A stretch of DNA of 19,064 nucleotides from Actinomyces sp. HMSC035G02 (GTDB lineage Bacteria; Actinomycetota; Actinomycetes; Actinomycetales; Actinomycetaceae), in assembly GCA_001838165.1 (NCBI GenBank), contig KV835888.1:1-19064 (forward strand). Direction: 5' to 3'. Shown here in pieces: positions 1 through 6,619 of the stretch; position 1 is the stretch's first letter; every line of letters starts with the position of its first letter. Under the pieces are notes generated by a model that saw only the letters and a program-made list of their open reading frames with translations, had not been told where the DNA came from and made no database searches. The translations under genes and the position numbers were made by a program.

Positions 1-236
1 CAATTTCGATGTCCAAGAAACGGGAGGCAGTTCAGGACGAGGCCGGGGCTTCGTCATGCCCGGAAAACCGTGCTATTTGGGGTGTGATGCCCGTCCATAT
101 GGTGCACGTTTAACCGTGAGCAGGGTCGCATGCTGGGACGAATTGCGGTCGTGCTTGAAGTTGGTTTGTGTCGATCCTTGTATGCGTGTAACCTTGAGCT
201 TTCGCACTGTATGGGTCGGTTTTGCTCGCCAGCTGG
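1..236. other. Non-coding leader region upstream of carD
   Basis: No convincing gene is visible here. Short open frames exist on both strands but lack ribosome binding sites and actinobacterial codon bias, and this stretch is less GC-rich than the genes that follow. It contains one exact copy of the 13-bp word GACGAGGCCGGGG (36-48), next to weak hairpin potential (GACGA at 36-40 with TCGTC at 51-55; CCGGGGC at 44-50 with GCCCGG at 58-63). It may hold the 3' end signal of a gene lying left of the window; that is inference. Confidence 0.5.
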
Positions 237-242
237 TAGAAT
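234..242 (+). promoter_or_regulatory. Extended -10 promoter of carD
   Basis: TGGTAGAAT carries the extended TGn element followed by a TAGAAT -10 hexamer (237-242). No good -35 box lies 16-18 bp upstream. Transcription would start near 249, leaving a leader of about 30 nt that includes the ribosome binding site AGGAG (268-272), 7 nt before the ATG. The carD mRNA is therefore predicted to be leadered, unlike several neighbours. Confidence 0.55.
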
Positions 243-279
243 AGTTGTGCTATCCACGCAAGCACCCAGGAGTCCATCC

Positions 280-798
280 ATGTCGTTTGAAATCGGTCAG
301 ACGGTCGTCTACCCGCACCACGGCGCAGCCACGATCGAAGAGGTCATGACGCGAACCATTCGTGGTGAGGAGCGGACGTACCTGAAGCTGCGTGTGAACC
401 AGGGCGATCTTGAGATTCAGGTTCCCGCCGAGAACGTCGACATGGTCGGCGTTCGCGACATCGTCGACGAGGACGGCCTCGAAGAGGTCCTGTCCGTCCT
501 GCGCGCCCCCTACATTGAGGAACCCACCAACTGGTCGCGCCGCTTCAAGGCGAACCAGGAGAAGATCGCCACCGGCGACATTGTGAAGGTCGCCGAGGTC
601 GTGCGTGACCTGACCCGCCGCGACGACCTGAAGAAGCTGTCCACGGGCGAGAAGCGCATGCTGACGAAGGCCCGCGGTATCCTCACCTCCGAGCTGGCCC
701 TGGCACGCAACATCGAAAAGTCCGCCGCCGCCGAGCGCCTCGACGCCGTCCTGGCCGAGGGGCGTATCGAAGTCGAAGAAGATGCCGTCGAAGAGTGA
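280..798 (+). CDS. carD: CarD family RNA polymerase-binding transcription regulator
   Basis: 172 residues. Members bind the RNA polymerase beta subunit and stabilise the open promoter complex, notably at rRNA promoters. Residues 1-60 form the polymerase-interacting domain (starts [15 protein letters not shown]); residues about 70-160 form the helical DNA-binding domain, with the tryptophan that wedges at the upstream edge of the -10 element at W85 ([11 protein letters not shown]) and the basic helix [19 protein letters not shown]. The length fits the mycobacterial protein (about 162 aa), with an acidic tail of roughly ten extra residues. The ATG at 280 was chosen because AGGAG lies 7 nt upstream and the product begins exactly where the family does; the frame is open further upstream (ATG at 130) but that part is not family-like. 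It overlaps ispD by 17 bp, so the two are probably co-transcribed. Confidence 0.95.
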   Translation: MSFEIGQTVVYPHHGAATIEEVMTRTIRGEERTYLKLRVNQGDLEIQVPAENVDMVGVRDIVDEDGLEEVLSVLRAPYIEEPTNWSRRFKANQEKIATGDIVKVAEVVRDLTRRDDLKKLSTGEKRMLTKARGILTSELALARNIEKSAAAERLDAVLAEGRIEVEEDAVEE

Positions 799-1486
799 AG
801 CTCGCGCGGTCCTGACGGCCGCCGGCTCCGGCTCTCGCCTCGGCTGCGAGGGGCCGAAAGCCCTCGTTGAACTCTCGGGTCGCCCCCTTGTCTGGTGGGC
901 GGCCCGCGGCCTACGCGCCGGGGGAGTGGGCGCGATCGTCGTGACGGCCCCGGCCTCGTCGATCGAGGAATTTCGCAGCGCCCTGTCCGATATTGACGAC
1001 CTGACCGTCGTCGCTGGCTCCGATCGCTCGCGTCAGGAATCGGTGGCCCTCGGCCTGGCTGCGCTCGGGAGGTGCGAGGCGGACACGGTCGTCCTCGTGC
1101 ACGACGCGGCGCGGCCCCTGACGCCCCCGCAGGTCACGACTCGCGTCATCGACGCGGTTGTCGGCGGCGCGGGCGCGGTCATCCCGGTCCTGCCCGTCAC
1201 CGACACCCTCAAGACGGTGGACGCCTCCGGCGTGGTCGTCGGCACGCCTTGCCGCTCTGACATGGCGGCCGTGCAGACCCCGCAGGGCTTCCGCTGGGAC
1301 GTCCTCATTCGCGCGCACGAGGCGGGTGCGTCCCTGGGTGCGGACGAGGCCCGGGCGGCCACGGACGACGCCGGCCTCGTCGAGGCGATCGGCGGGACCG
1401 TGCACACGGTCGCGGGCGACGAACGATCCATGAAGGTTACGCGCCCCCTCGACCTGGCGCTCGCGCAGATCCTCGTCGCCGAGTAA
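782..1486 (+). CDS. ispD: 2-C-methyl-D-erythritol 4-phosphate cytidylyltransferase
   Basis: 234 residues, normal family length. It couples CTP to methylerythritol phosphate, the third step of the non-mevalonate (MEP) isoprenoid pathway, in the cytoplasm. Visible motifs are the nucleotide-binding loop AAGSGSRLG (13-21) with K26, HDAARPL (107-113), TDTLK (140-144), QTPQGF (165-170), TDDA (194-197) and the C-terminal MKVT lysine (K218). The ATG lies inside the last codons of carD (17-bp overlap), implying translational coupling; no strong separate ribosome binding site is seen. In relatives ispF usually follows directly or is fused; here ispF is about 12 kb away on the other strand. The gene carries one exact copy (948-960) and one 12/13 copy (1369-1381) of the 13-bp word described elsewhere. 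Confidence 0.95.
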   Translation: MPSKSEARAVLTAAGSGSRLGCEGPKALVELSGRPLVWWAARGLRAGGVGAIVVTAPASSIEEFRSALSDIDDLTVVAGSDRSRQESVALGLAALGRCEADTVVLVHDAARPLTPPQVTTRVIDAVVGGAGAVIPVLPVTDTLKTVDASGVVVGTPCRSDMAAVQTPQGFRWDVLIRAHEAGASLGADEARAATDDAGLVEAIGGTVHTVAGDERSMKVTRPLDLALAQILVAE

Positions 1487-1542
1487 ACGAGCGCCTCAAG
1501 GTACTCTCCGGCTCGCGGCGTGGTGTGCGCGTTGCTCGCGCC

Positions 1543-2370
1543 TCAGCGCGGCCAGAGCTCGGGGTTGTCTGAGACGAGCGCGCGCACCACGTCGACGCCG
1601 CCCGCAGTGGCCAGGATGCCACGGCGCTCGGGGTTGCAAACGAAATAACCGATGGTTCGCTGGAGTTGATCCTGCGTCCAGTCCAGGCACGTGATGTCAA
1701 TGAGCGTGGGCACCGGGCTCGCCGTGGTCATGATGTGCGCCCTTTGAATGACGTCGGCCCTCACGGTCGGGTAGTCGATGGCTGTGACGTAGGGGGCCTG
1801 ATCCCAGGAGATGCGGATCGGTGTGGGGGAGGGTAGGGGGTGGAACTCTAGGTAGGTTGGGGTGAACGTTAGAATTGGGCCGCCGTGGATGTTGCTGGGC
1901 TTGTATGCGGAGCGGCTGTGTACTACCACGGCAATCACAGTAATAATGCTGGCGCTCACGATGGTGACGGCATCGAGGGCAAGTAGCAGGGCAGTGAGGC
2001 CGGAGGAGAAGGTCGAGGTCCGCTCCAGCGCACATCCGATGAGGGCGAAGGGGAACATAGACAGACACGTGCAGAAGAACAACGTGTTCACGTTGATGGG
2101 TAGCCTCAGATAGGCGACGGACACGGCCCCGTCGGAGTGCGCGAGGGATGGGCCCCGACGAATCCTGCGAGCCAAAGCGAAGGCGAAGTAAAACAATGAC
2201 AACGCCATGCCGGTAAGCCAGGCAACACCGAGCACGAAGATGCTCAGGGGTGCCAACCAGACAACGGTCATCCAGCCCAGCGCGACGATGCTTGCGCAGA
2301 AAGCATAGATGAGCGTGACTGCTAGCGATGCCCCATTCGGGCTTATCTGGTACTTGTAGGAAAGCAGCAT
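1543..2370 (-). CDS. Four-helix membrane protein of unknown function, beta type, copy 2
   Basis: 275 residues; family not recognised. Four hydrophobic helices lie at about 14-37, 40-66, 93-115 and 122-152, followed by a soluble C-terminal half. The C-terminal half contains GPILTFTPTYLEFHPL, then ISWDQAP, and ends with the family signature IGYFVCNPERRGIL then GVDVVRAL. That ending matches the protein at 3344-4168 (SNPRRRRVLG, GVDVVRALL) better than the two alpha-type neighbours. The strand pattern ending in a Trp-Asp motif resembles bacterial PH-like domains that follow membrane helices, but this is only inference. The gene is last of four same-strand paralogs; a weak GAAGGA precedes the ATG very closely, so the start is less certain. 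It is convergent with ispD, 56 bp away. Confidence 0.8.
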   Translation of the reverse strand: MLLSYKYQISPNGASLAVTLIYAFCASIVALGWMTVVWLAPLSIFVLGVAWLTGMALSLFYFAFALARRIRRGPSLAHSDGAVSVAYLRLPINVNTLFFCTCLSMFPFALIGCALERTSTFSSGLTALLLALDAVTIVSASIITVIAVVVHSRSAYKPSNIHGGPILTFTPTYLEFHPLPSPTPIRISWDQAPYVTAIDYPTVRADVIQRAHIMTTASPVPTLIDITCLDWTQDQLQRTIGYFVCNPERRGILATAGGVDVVRALVSDNPELWPR

Positions 2371-2443
2371 CGTCCTTCAATCTCCCGTGGGTTCACTGTC
2401 AGGGTATCGGCTGGTTGGTGAAATCCCCAAGTGGCTGCGCGCG

Positions 2444-3232
2444 TCAGGGGGCCGTCAGGAGCGAACGCACGAGCTGGGCGCCCTCCGGCCGACCGAGCTT
2501 CGCGCGTTCCTCCGGCTTGTCGACGAAGTAGTCGATGAGGCGCCGCAGCAGAACGAAGCGCATGGGGGATCCCGTCATATCAAAGACGAGGTTTTCGTCG
2601 AGTCCGTCAGCGGAGACATGCATATGCATGCACGGGAAGAAGGCATAATCCTCCGCGGTGAAACCTTCAATGCGGGGGTGCATGTCCCACGGGATAGGGG
2701 TCGGGGAGCTGTCTGTGAGCGGGTGAATCTCCATATGATCGGGCGAGAACACGATGAATGGGCCGCGGTGAATACAAGAGGGGCGCCACGGATTGATGAC
2801 GCACAGCATGAAACAAATTGCTGATAGGAGGAATCCGCAGAAAATATGAATGATCGCGTGCACGATCGGGACCTGAAGTGCTAGCTCGACGATGAGGGAG
2901 ATCGGTCCGGCGGTGATTCCGAAAGCGTAGGAGTAACGACGCACACGAACCTGAATAAGGGATGGATAGAGTGCCATTCCTCGTGGCTTCGCGTGCACGA
3001 CCGGCCCCCTGCGACGGCGAACGGACTCCATGATGCCGATCATGAGGGATGCTGGGCACAGCAACAGACAATAGAAAAACAACAAGACGAGCAAGCTGGG
3101 CGGCAGAATCCCACCTAAGAAATACAAGACGATCACCGCGACGGGACAAGCGGCTGCGATGAAATACCAGTTGAGGGGCTCCATTTGGCGCCCGCCGGCA
3201 ACGGGAACGCTCAACATAGGGCTTTGCTCCAT
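2444..3232 (-). CDS. Four-helix membrane protein of unknown function, alpha type, copy 2
   Basis: 262 residues. The start MEQSPML is preferred because AAGGAG lies 6 nt upstream; the frame continues upstream to 3319, but that part is the intergenic repeat and not conserved protein. Predicted helices lie near 22-40, 44-68, 101-120 and 122-146. Between helices 2 and 3 is RRRRGPVVHAKPRGMALYPS; after helix 4 comes IHRGPFIVFSPDHMEIHPL, so the protein looks like two units of two helices plus a GP-x(6)-P strand motif. It ends LRRLIDYFVDKPEERAKLG then QLVRSLLTAP, matching the protein at 4172-4948 (LARLINHFVAHPEDRTTLG, QLVTDILTAG). A short Met/His run, CMHMHV, is unusual but not obviously a metal site. 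It lies 73 bp upstream of its downstream neighbour and follows repeat A. Function unknown. Confidence 0.8.
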   Translation of the reverse strand: MEQSPMLSVPVAGGRQMEPLNWYFIAAACPVAVIVLYFLGGILPPSLLVLLFFYCLLLCPASLMIGIMESVRRRRGPVVHAKPRGMALYPSLIQVRVRRYSYAFGITAGPISLIVELALQVPIVHAIIHIFCGFLLSAICFMLCVINPWRPSCIHRGPFIVFSPDHMEIHPLTDSSPTPIPWDMHPRIEGFTAEDYAFFPCMHMHVSADGLDENLVFDMTGSPMRFVLLRRLIDYFVDKPEERAKLGRPEGAQLVRSLLTAP

Positions 3233-3247
3233 CGTCTTCTCCTTCCA

Positions 3248-3307
3248 GGGTGACATACCAGCATATGACATGTGGTCAGGTCGCGCTGGCGGTTCCCCGG
3301 CCTCGTC
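3248..3307 (-). repeat. 60-bp direct repeat, copy A, upstream of an alpha-type membrane gene
   Basis: This segment matches 4965-5024 at 59 of 60 positions; the single difference is ATA against ATC. In the direction of the genes it starts with GACGAGGCCGGGG, contains the near-palindrome CACATGTCATATG, and ends just before the ribosome binding site of the downstream gene. TATGCT (3260-3265, minus strand) is a possible -10 box that would give a leader of about 20 nt; no -35 box is evident. The repeat is most simply the conserved promoter/operator region of a duplicated gene cassette. Confidence 0.85.
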
Positions 3308-3343
3308 GTGGGGATCCAACGAGAGGTTGGGGGTGGCTGCGTC

Positions 3344-4168
3344 TCAGGCGTTCGGGTCTTGCCCTCGCAGGAGCGCTCGCACCACGTCGACGCCGGTCTC
3401 GGTGCCGAGAACGCGCCGCCGCCGGGGGTTGGAGGCGAAATAGTCAATAAGTCGCTCGATCGCGACGTAGGAGAGTCCCGGGTCGCTGAAGCGAAGCCAT
3501 AGGACGCCATCTTCGTCATCTTTGGTGCAGTGAATGGCGGTCGCTCCCTTGATGGTCTCGCCCATGCCAACGATATAGCTCCAGGCGACCGTCTCGATAC
3601 GAGGGACGAAGTCTTTCTCGGCGATTGCGAACCCGTCGGGGACGAGAACAATCATTTGCACATGTGCGCCATGTTCACGCGGAAAGTAAACTTCTGGGAC
3701 TTTCACGAGAAGGTAGATGATGAAAAAGCCCGTGCCGAGCGACATGAGGAAACCGTTTTTTGTGCTCGAGGAGAATGCGAGAGGAATGAGGGAGATAGCA
3801 ATGCCGCTCAATCCCCATGCGATGCCGGCAGCGCGACTCCGGGCAAAGGTGGTGTCCCCGGTGATCAGCAGCTCGGTGACCGTGCGTTGCTCCTGGCGCG
3901 ACGTAGTGGCAGTGACCCTCGGCGAGCGGCTGGGTGCTCGCGCGTAGGCAACGGCGGCTGGAATGAAGGCGACGAGGAGGATGCAGACGATAGCGAGCCC
4001 GTGACTCAGGCCGAGGGCGGGGAAGCCGAGCGCGATGAGGGCAGCGAGGACGAGTGCTGCCGCGACTCCGATGACATAGAAGCACGTGGGGACGATCCAC
4101 GCTCGGCGGATGATGGCGTCCGCTTGGCTCGGGGTCAGAGGTCGGCGGATGAGCGTCAGGGGGAGCAT
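3344..4168 (-). CDS. Four-helix membrane protein of unknown function, beta type, copy 1
   Basis: 274 residues; family not recognised. Hydrophobic helices lie at about 24-48, 55-77, 114-132 and 138-156, with a basic loop rich in Ser, Arg and Thr (79-97) between the second and third. The soluble C-terminal part contains IVLVPDGFAIAEKDFVPRIE followed by a Trp, and ends IERLIDYFASNPRRRRVLG then GVDVVRALL, clearly paralogous to the protein at 1543-2370. The ATG is 3 bp after the stop codon (4172-4174) of the upstream alpha-type gene, so the two are almost certainly one transcript with coupled translation. It forms the second gene of cassette 1. The shared ending of all four neighbours suggests a common fold; substrate or partner is unknown. 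Confidence 0.8.
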   Translation of the reverse strand: MLPLTLIRRPLTPSQADAIIRRAWIVPTCFYVIGVAAALVLAALIALGFPALGLSHGLAIVCILLVAFIPAAVAYARAPSRSPRVTATTSRQEQRTVTELLITGDTTFARSRAAGIAWGLSGIAISLIPLAFSSSTKNGFLMSLGTGFFIIYLLVKVPEVYFPREHGAHVQMIVLVPDGFAIAEKDFVPRIETVAWSYIVGMGETIKGATAIHCTKDDEDGVLWLRFSDPGLSYVAIERLIDYFASNPRRRRVLGTETGVDVVRALLRGQDPNA

Positions 4169-4171
4169 GGG

Positions 4172-4948
4172 CTAGCCCGCCGTTAGGATGTCGGTGACGA
4201 GCTGTGGGCCCTGCGGTGTTCCGAGCGTTGTTCGATCCTCGGGATGGGCGACAAAGTGGTTGATGAGCCGCGCTAGTTGCCAGTAGCAGATGGGCATCCC
4301 CCTCATCTCGAAAACGAGCGCATCCTCGGAGTCTCGGGTGGATACGTGCATCAACTGATGCGGCTCATTGGCGGCGACGAAAAGCTCGAAACCCTCAATC
4401 TGGGGATTGCGATCCCAGCCGATACGTGTCGGGTTGTCGTGCAGGAGGGGCTGAATTGACAGCTGATCGGGGCCGAGCGTGATCAGCGGTGACCGGTGGA
4501 TGCGTGAGGGGCGATACTCCGTCATCTTGAGCATTGTGTATCCGAGGAATGAATACGAAAAGCCGAGGATCAAGCCGCTGATGGCGTCTGGATGAATGAG
4601 GAACAGAAGGAGGGCGATGGGGCCGCAGCTCATCAAGAAAAAAGAGCTGATCGACGAAACATGGAAGGGAAAAACAAAGGGGTAGAGAGCAAGCCCTTCC
4701 GGCTCGACGTGCATGAGGACCCCCCGGCGCTGTCGAGCGATCTCTGCGAAGCCGAGTGTCAGGAAAACGAGCGCGAGGAGAATCGGGACTGCGACGAAAA
4801 AGAACGTGTAGGCGATCGGAAAAACACCGCGCATGTAGAAAAAGAAAACTGCAAAACCGGCGCAAATGGCAGCGGTAACAAAGGACGTGCGCGCCTGCGA
4901 CAGTCGTTCGTCCGCATCGGACACGCTACGCAATGATCCTTCTGCCAT
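4172..4948 (-). CDS. Four-helix membrane protein of unknown function, alpha type, copy 1
   Basis: 258 residues from the second of two tandem ATGs (4948); the first, at 4951, is only 3 nt from the strong AAAGGAGG ribosome binding site, while 4948 is 6 nt away and is preferred. The frame stays open to 5134, but that segment is repeat B. Helices lie near 22-38, 44-67, 99-117 and 122-141. The loop motif GVLMHVEPEGLALYP (76-90) recurs in altered form after helix 4 as SPLITLGPDQLSIQPL, followed by IGWDRNPQIEGF and the C-terminal LARLINHFVAHPEDRTTLG and QLVTDILTAG. It is the first gene of the minus-strand series, divergent from the transporter gene at 5125. Function unknown; a C-terminal PH-like domain is a possible but untested reading. 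Confidence 0.8.
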   Translation of the reverse strand: MAEGSLRSVSDADERLSQARTSFVTAAICAGFAVFFFYMRGVFPIAYTFFFVAVPILLALVFLTLGFAEIARQRRGVLMHVEPEGLALYPFVFPFHVSSISSFFLMSCGPIALLLFLIHPDAISGLILGFSYSFLGYTMLKMTEYRPSRIHRSPLITLGPDQLSIQPLLHDNPTRIGWDRNPQIEGFELFVAANEPHQLMHVSTRDSEDALVFEMRGMPICYWQLARLINHFVAHPEDRTTLGTPQGPQLVTDILTAG

Positions 4949-4964
4949 CATCGGCCTCCTTTCT

Positions 4965-5024
4965 GGGTGACATCCCAGCATATGACATGTGGTCAGGTCG
5001 CGCTGGCGGTTCCCCGGCCTCGTC
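4965..5024 (-). repeat. 60-bp direct repeat, copy B, upstream of an alpha-type membrane gene
   Basis: It matches copy A (3248-3307) at 59 of 60 positions and occupies the same place relative to the start of its downstream gene. Its outer end carries the 13-bp word CCCCGGCCTCGTC (5012-5024), which with the next bases forms a perfect 6-bp hairpin, CCCCGG (5012-5017) and CCGGGG (5025-5030), with a 7-nt loop. It probably holds the promoter of the membrane-protein series; the same candidate TATGCT -10 box is present. Confidence 0.85.
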
Positions 5025-5061
5025 CCGGGGGCGGCCCGAGGAGAGCGTGAGCTACGAAACG

Positions 5062-5070
5062 TGGTAGGTT
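5062..5070 (+). promoter_or_regulatory. Candidate extended -10 promoter of the transporter gene
   Basis: TGGTAGGTT gives an extended -10 (TGG) plus hexamer TAGGTT (5065-5070). Transcription would begin near 5077, leaving a leader of about 48 nt with ribosome binding site GAAGGAG (5109-5115) 9 nt before the ATG. No clear -35 box is present. Confidence 0.4.
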
Positions 5071-5124
5071 CACCCTGGACGCACACGCGCCTCCGAGCAC
5101 TCCCCATCGAAGGAGCCCGATTCC

Positions 5125-6474
5125 ATGAGCACAACGCCCGCCGCCCGCCGCCGCGTGATCACGCGCCAAGTCGTCGAATGGGCGGCTTGGGACTGGGGCA
5201 GCGCCGCCTTCAACGCGGTCGCCACGACCTTCGTGTTCACGACCTACCTGACCAGCGACGGCGTCTTCACCGACTCGGGCACGGCCTCGACCTGGCTGAG
5301 CAACGGCATGACGATCGCGGGCCTGTTCATCGCCCTGCTGGCCCCCATCACGGGCCAGCGCGCTGATCGACGAGGCCGGGGCGGAGTCTGGCTCGGATGG
5401 TTCACCGGCTTGGTCGTCGCCTGCATGCTCGCGATGTACTTCGTGCACCCCGAGTCGGTCCTCGGACCCAAGGGCGCCCTGATGCTCGGCATCGCCCTGC
5501 TGGGCCTGGGTAATGTGTTCTTCGAGTTCGCGTCCGTGAACTACAACGCGATGCTCAACCACCTGGGCGAGAAGGAGGACCGCGGCAAGATCTCGGGCTT
5601 CGGCTGGGCGTCCGGCTATATCGGCGGCATCGTCCTGCTGCTCATCCTCTACGTGGGCCTCATCGGCGCGAACCTGCTGGGCGTGCCCACGGACGAGTAC
5701 CTGCCGATCCGTATTTCCATGGTGATCGCCGCCCTGTGGCTCGGCGGCTTCGCGATCCCCGTCATCCTCCACCCGCCGGTGCCCAAGAAGGTCCACACCG
5801 GTGGCGATCACGAGTCCATCCTCGACTCCTATAAGCTCCTATGGCGCACGGTGCGCACCCTGAAGAACGAGGCCCCGCACACCCTCTTCTTCCTCATCGC
5901 CTCCGCCGTCTTCCGCGACGGCCTCGCCGGCGTCTTCACCTTTGGCGCGGTGCTGGCCAAGACCGCCTTCGGTTTCACCGCCGGACAGGTCATGATCTTC
6001 GCGATCGCCGCGAATATCGTCGCCGGCCTCGCGACCGTCGCCTTCGGATGGGTCGACGACAAGATCGGCCCGAAGAAGGTCATCATCCTGTCCCTGTGTG
6101 CGATGGTCGTCGCCGGCTTCGGCGTCTTCTTCCTGCACGCCCGAGGCCCCGCTGTCTTCTGGAGCCTCGGACTGGTCCTGTGCGTCTTCGTCGGACCCAC
6201 GCAGTCCGCGTCCCGCTCTTTCCTGTCGCGCATCATCCCCGCTGGCCGCGAGGGCGAGGTCTTCGGCCTCTACGCGACGACCGGCCGCGCCGTGTCCTTC
6301 ATGGCGCCCGCCATGTACAGCCTCTTCCTCATGCTCGGCAAGCGCATGACCCCCGCCGGCGAGGACTACACCTACTGGGGCATCCTCGGCATCATGCTGA
6401 TCCTCGGCGTCGGCCTGGCCCTCACGATCCCCGTGAAGGCGGACCGCGCGACGCTCCACCACATGGAGGGCTGA
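5125..6474 (+). CDS. UMF1/Atg22-type major facilitator superfamily transporter
   Basis: 449 residues, a full-length multi-pass inner-membrane permease. The opening VEWAAWDWGSAAFN and the segment ISGFGWASGYIGG (156-168) are typical of the UMF1 group, related to the yeast vacuolar effluxer Atg22. The MFS motif A between helices 2 and 3 is visible as GQRADRRGRGG (77-87). Members are proton- or gradient-driven; Atg22 exports amino acids, but the substrate of bacterial members is largely undefined and cannot be read from sequence. GAAGGAG lies 9 nt before the ATG. The gene stands alone, divergent from the four-helix genes and convergent with the propeller-like array. The bases encoding motif A hold an exact reverse copy of the 13-bp word (5369-5381). 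Confidence 0.88.
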   Translation: MSTTPAARRRVITRQVVEWAAWDWGSAAFNAVATTFVFTTYLTSDGVFTDSGTASTWLSNGMTIAGLFIALLAPITGQRADRRGRGGVWLGWFTGLVVACMLAMYFVHPESVLGPKGALMLGIALLGLGNVFFEFASVNYNAMLNHLGEKEDRGKISGFGWASGYIGGIVLLLILYVGLIGANLLGVPTDEYLPIRISMVIAALWLGGFAIPVILHPPVPKKVHTGGDHESILDSYKLLWRTVRTLKNEAPHTLFFLIASAVFRDGLAGVFTFGAVLAKTAFGFTAGQVMIFAIAANIVAGLATVAFGWVDDKIGPKKVIILSLCAMVVAGFGVFFLHARGPAVFWSLGLVLCVFVGPTQSASRSFLSRIIPAGREGEVFGLYATTGRAVSFMAPAMYSLFLMLGKRMTPAGEDYTYWGILGIMLILGVGLALTIPVKADRATLHHMEG

Positions 6475-6505
6475 GCGCCCAGGGGCACGAAGCCGTCCAG
6501 GCGTG

Positions 6506-6526
6506 CCCCGGCCTCGTCCACGAGGC
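6506..6526. terminator. Hairpin after the transporter gene, containing the 13-bp word
   Basis: CCCCGGCCTCGTC at 6506-6518 runs into a perfect 7-bp inverted repeat, GCCTCGT (6511-6517) and ACGAGGC (6520-6526), with only two bases between; a real hairpin would open the innermost pairs. It lies 32 bp after the transporter stop codon, between two converging genes. There is no U tract, so it is a terminator-like structure rather than a canonical intrinsic terminator. Confidence 0.4.
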
Positions 6527-6568
6527 GCGCGCCGCGGGCTGGCGGCAGCGTCAACTGTCGGCGCGGAG

Positions 6569-6577
6569 TTTCTATCA
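6569..6577 (-). promoter_or_regulatory. Orphan array-type promoter with no gene behind it
   Basis: On the minus strand this reads TGATAGAAA, the same -10 sequence and flank (GTGTGATAGAAACT) as the promoter of the gene ending its start at 11486. At the expected 6-nt spacing the codon is GCC, not a start codon, and no array-type protein follows; the region runs into the 3' end of the transporter gene. Sequence similarity continues into the adjacent 3' end of the propeller-like gene at 6620, as it does between the promoter at 11493 and the gene end at 11537. It looks like a promoter left behind when a sixth paralog was lost. Confidence 0.55.
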
Positions 6578-6619
6578 CACCGGCGCGCCGGGCAGTACCG
6601 GTTGGTCACGTCGGCGTCG

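Noticed and set aside
1537..1550. Small 5-bp hairpin between ispD and the converging membrane gene as a terminator
   Set aside because: The stem is short, has no U run, and its loop is the stop codon of the membrane gene; chance is likely in such GC-rich DNA.
2600..2640. Met/His-rich stretch (CMHMHV) in an alpha-type protein as a metal-binding site
   Set aside because: Only the MHV part is shared with the alpha-type paralog (LMHVST); the extra Cys, Met and His are not conserved.
3233..3319. N-terminal extension of the alpha-type gene at 2444
   Set aside because: The extension translates the 60-bp intergenic repeat; a good ribosome binding site precedes the ATG at 3232.
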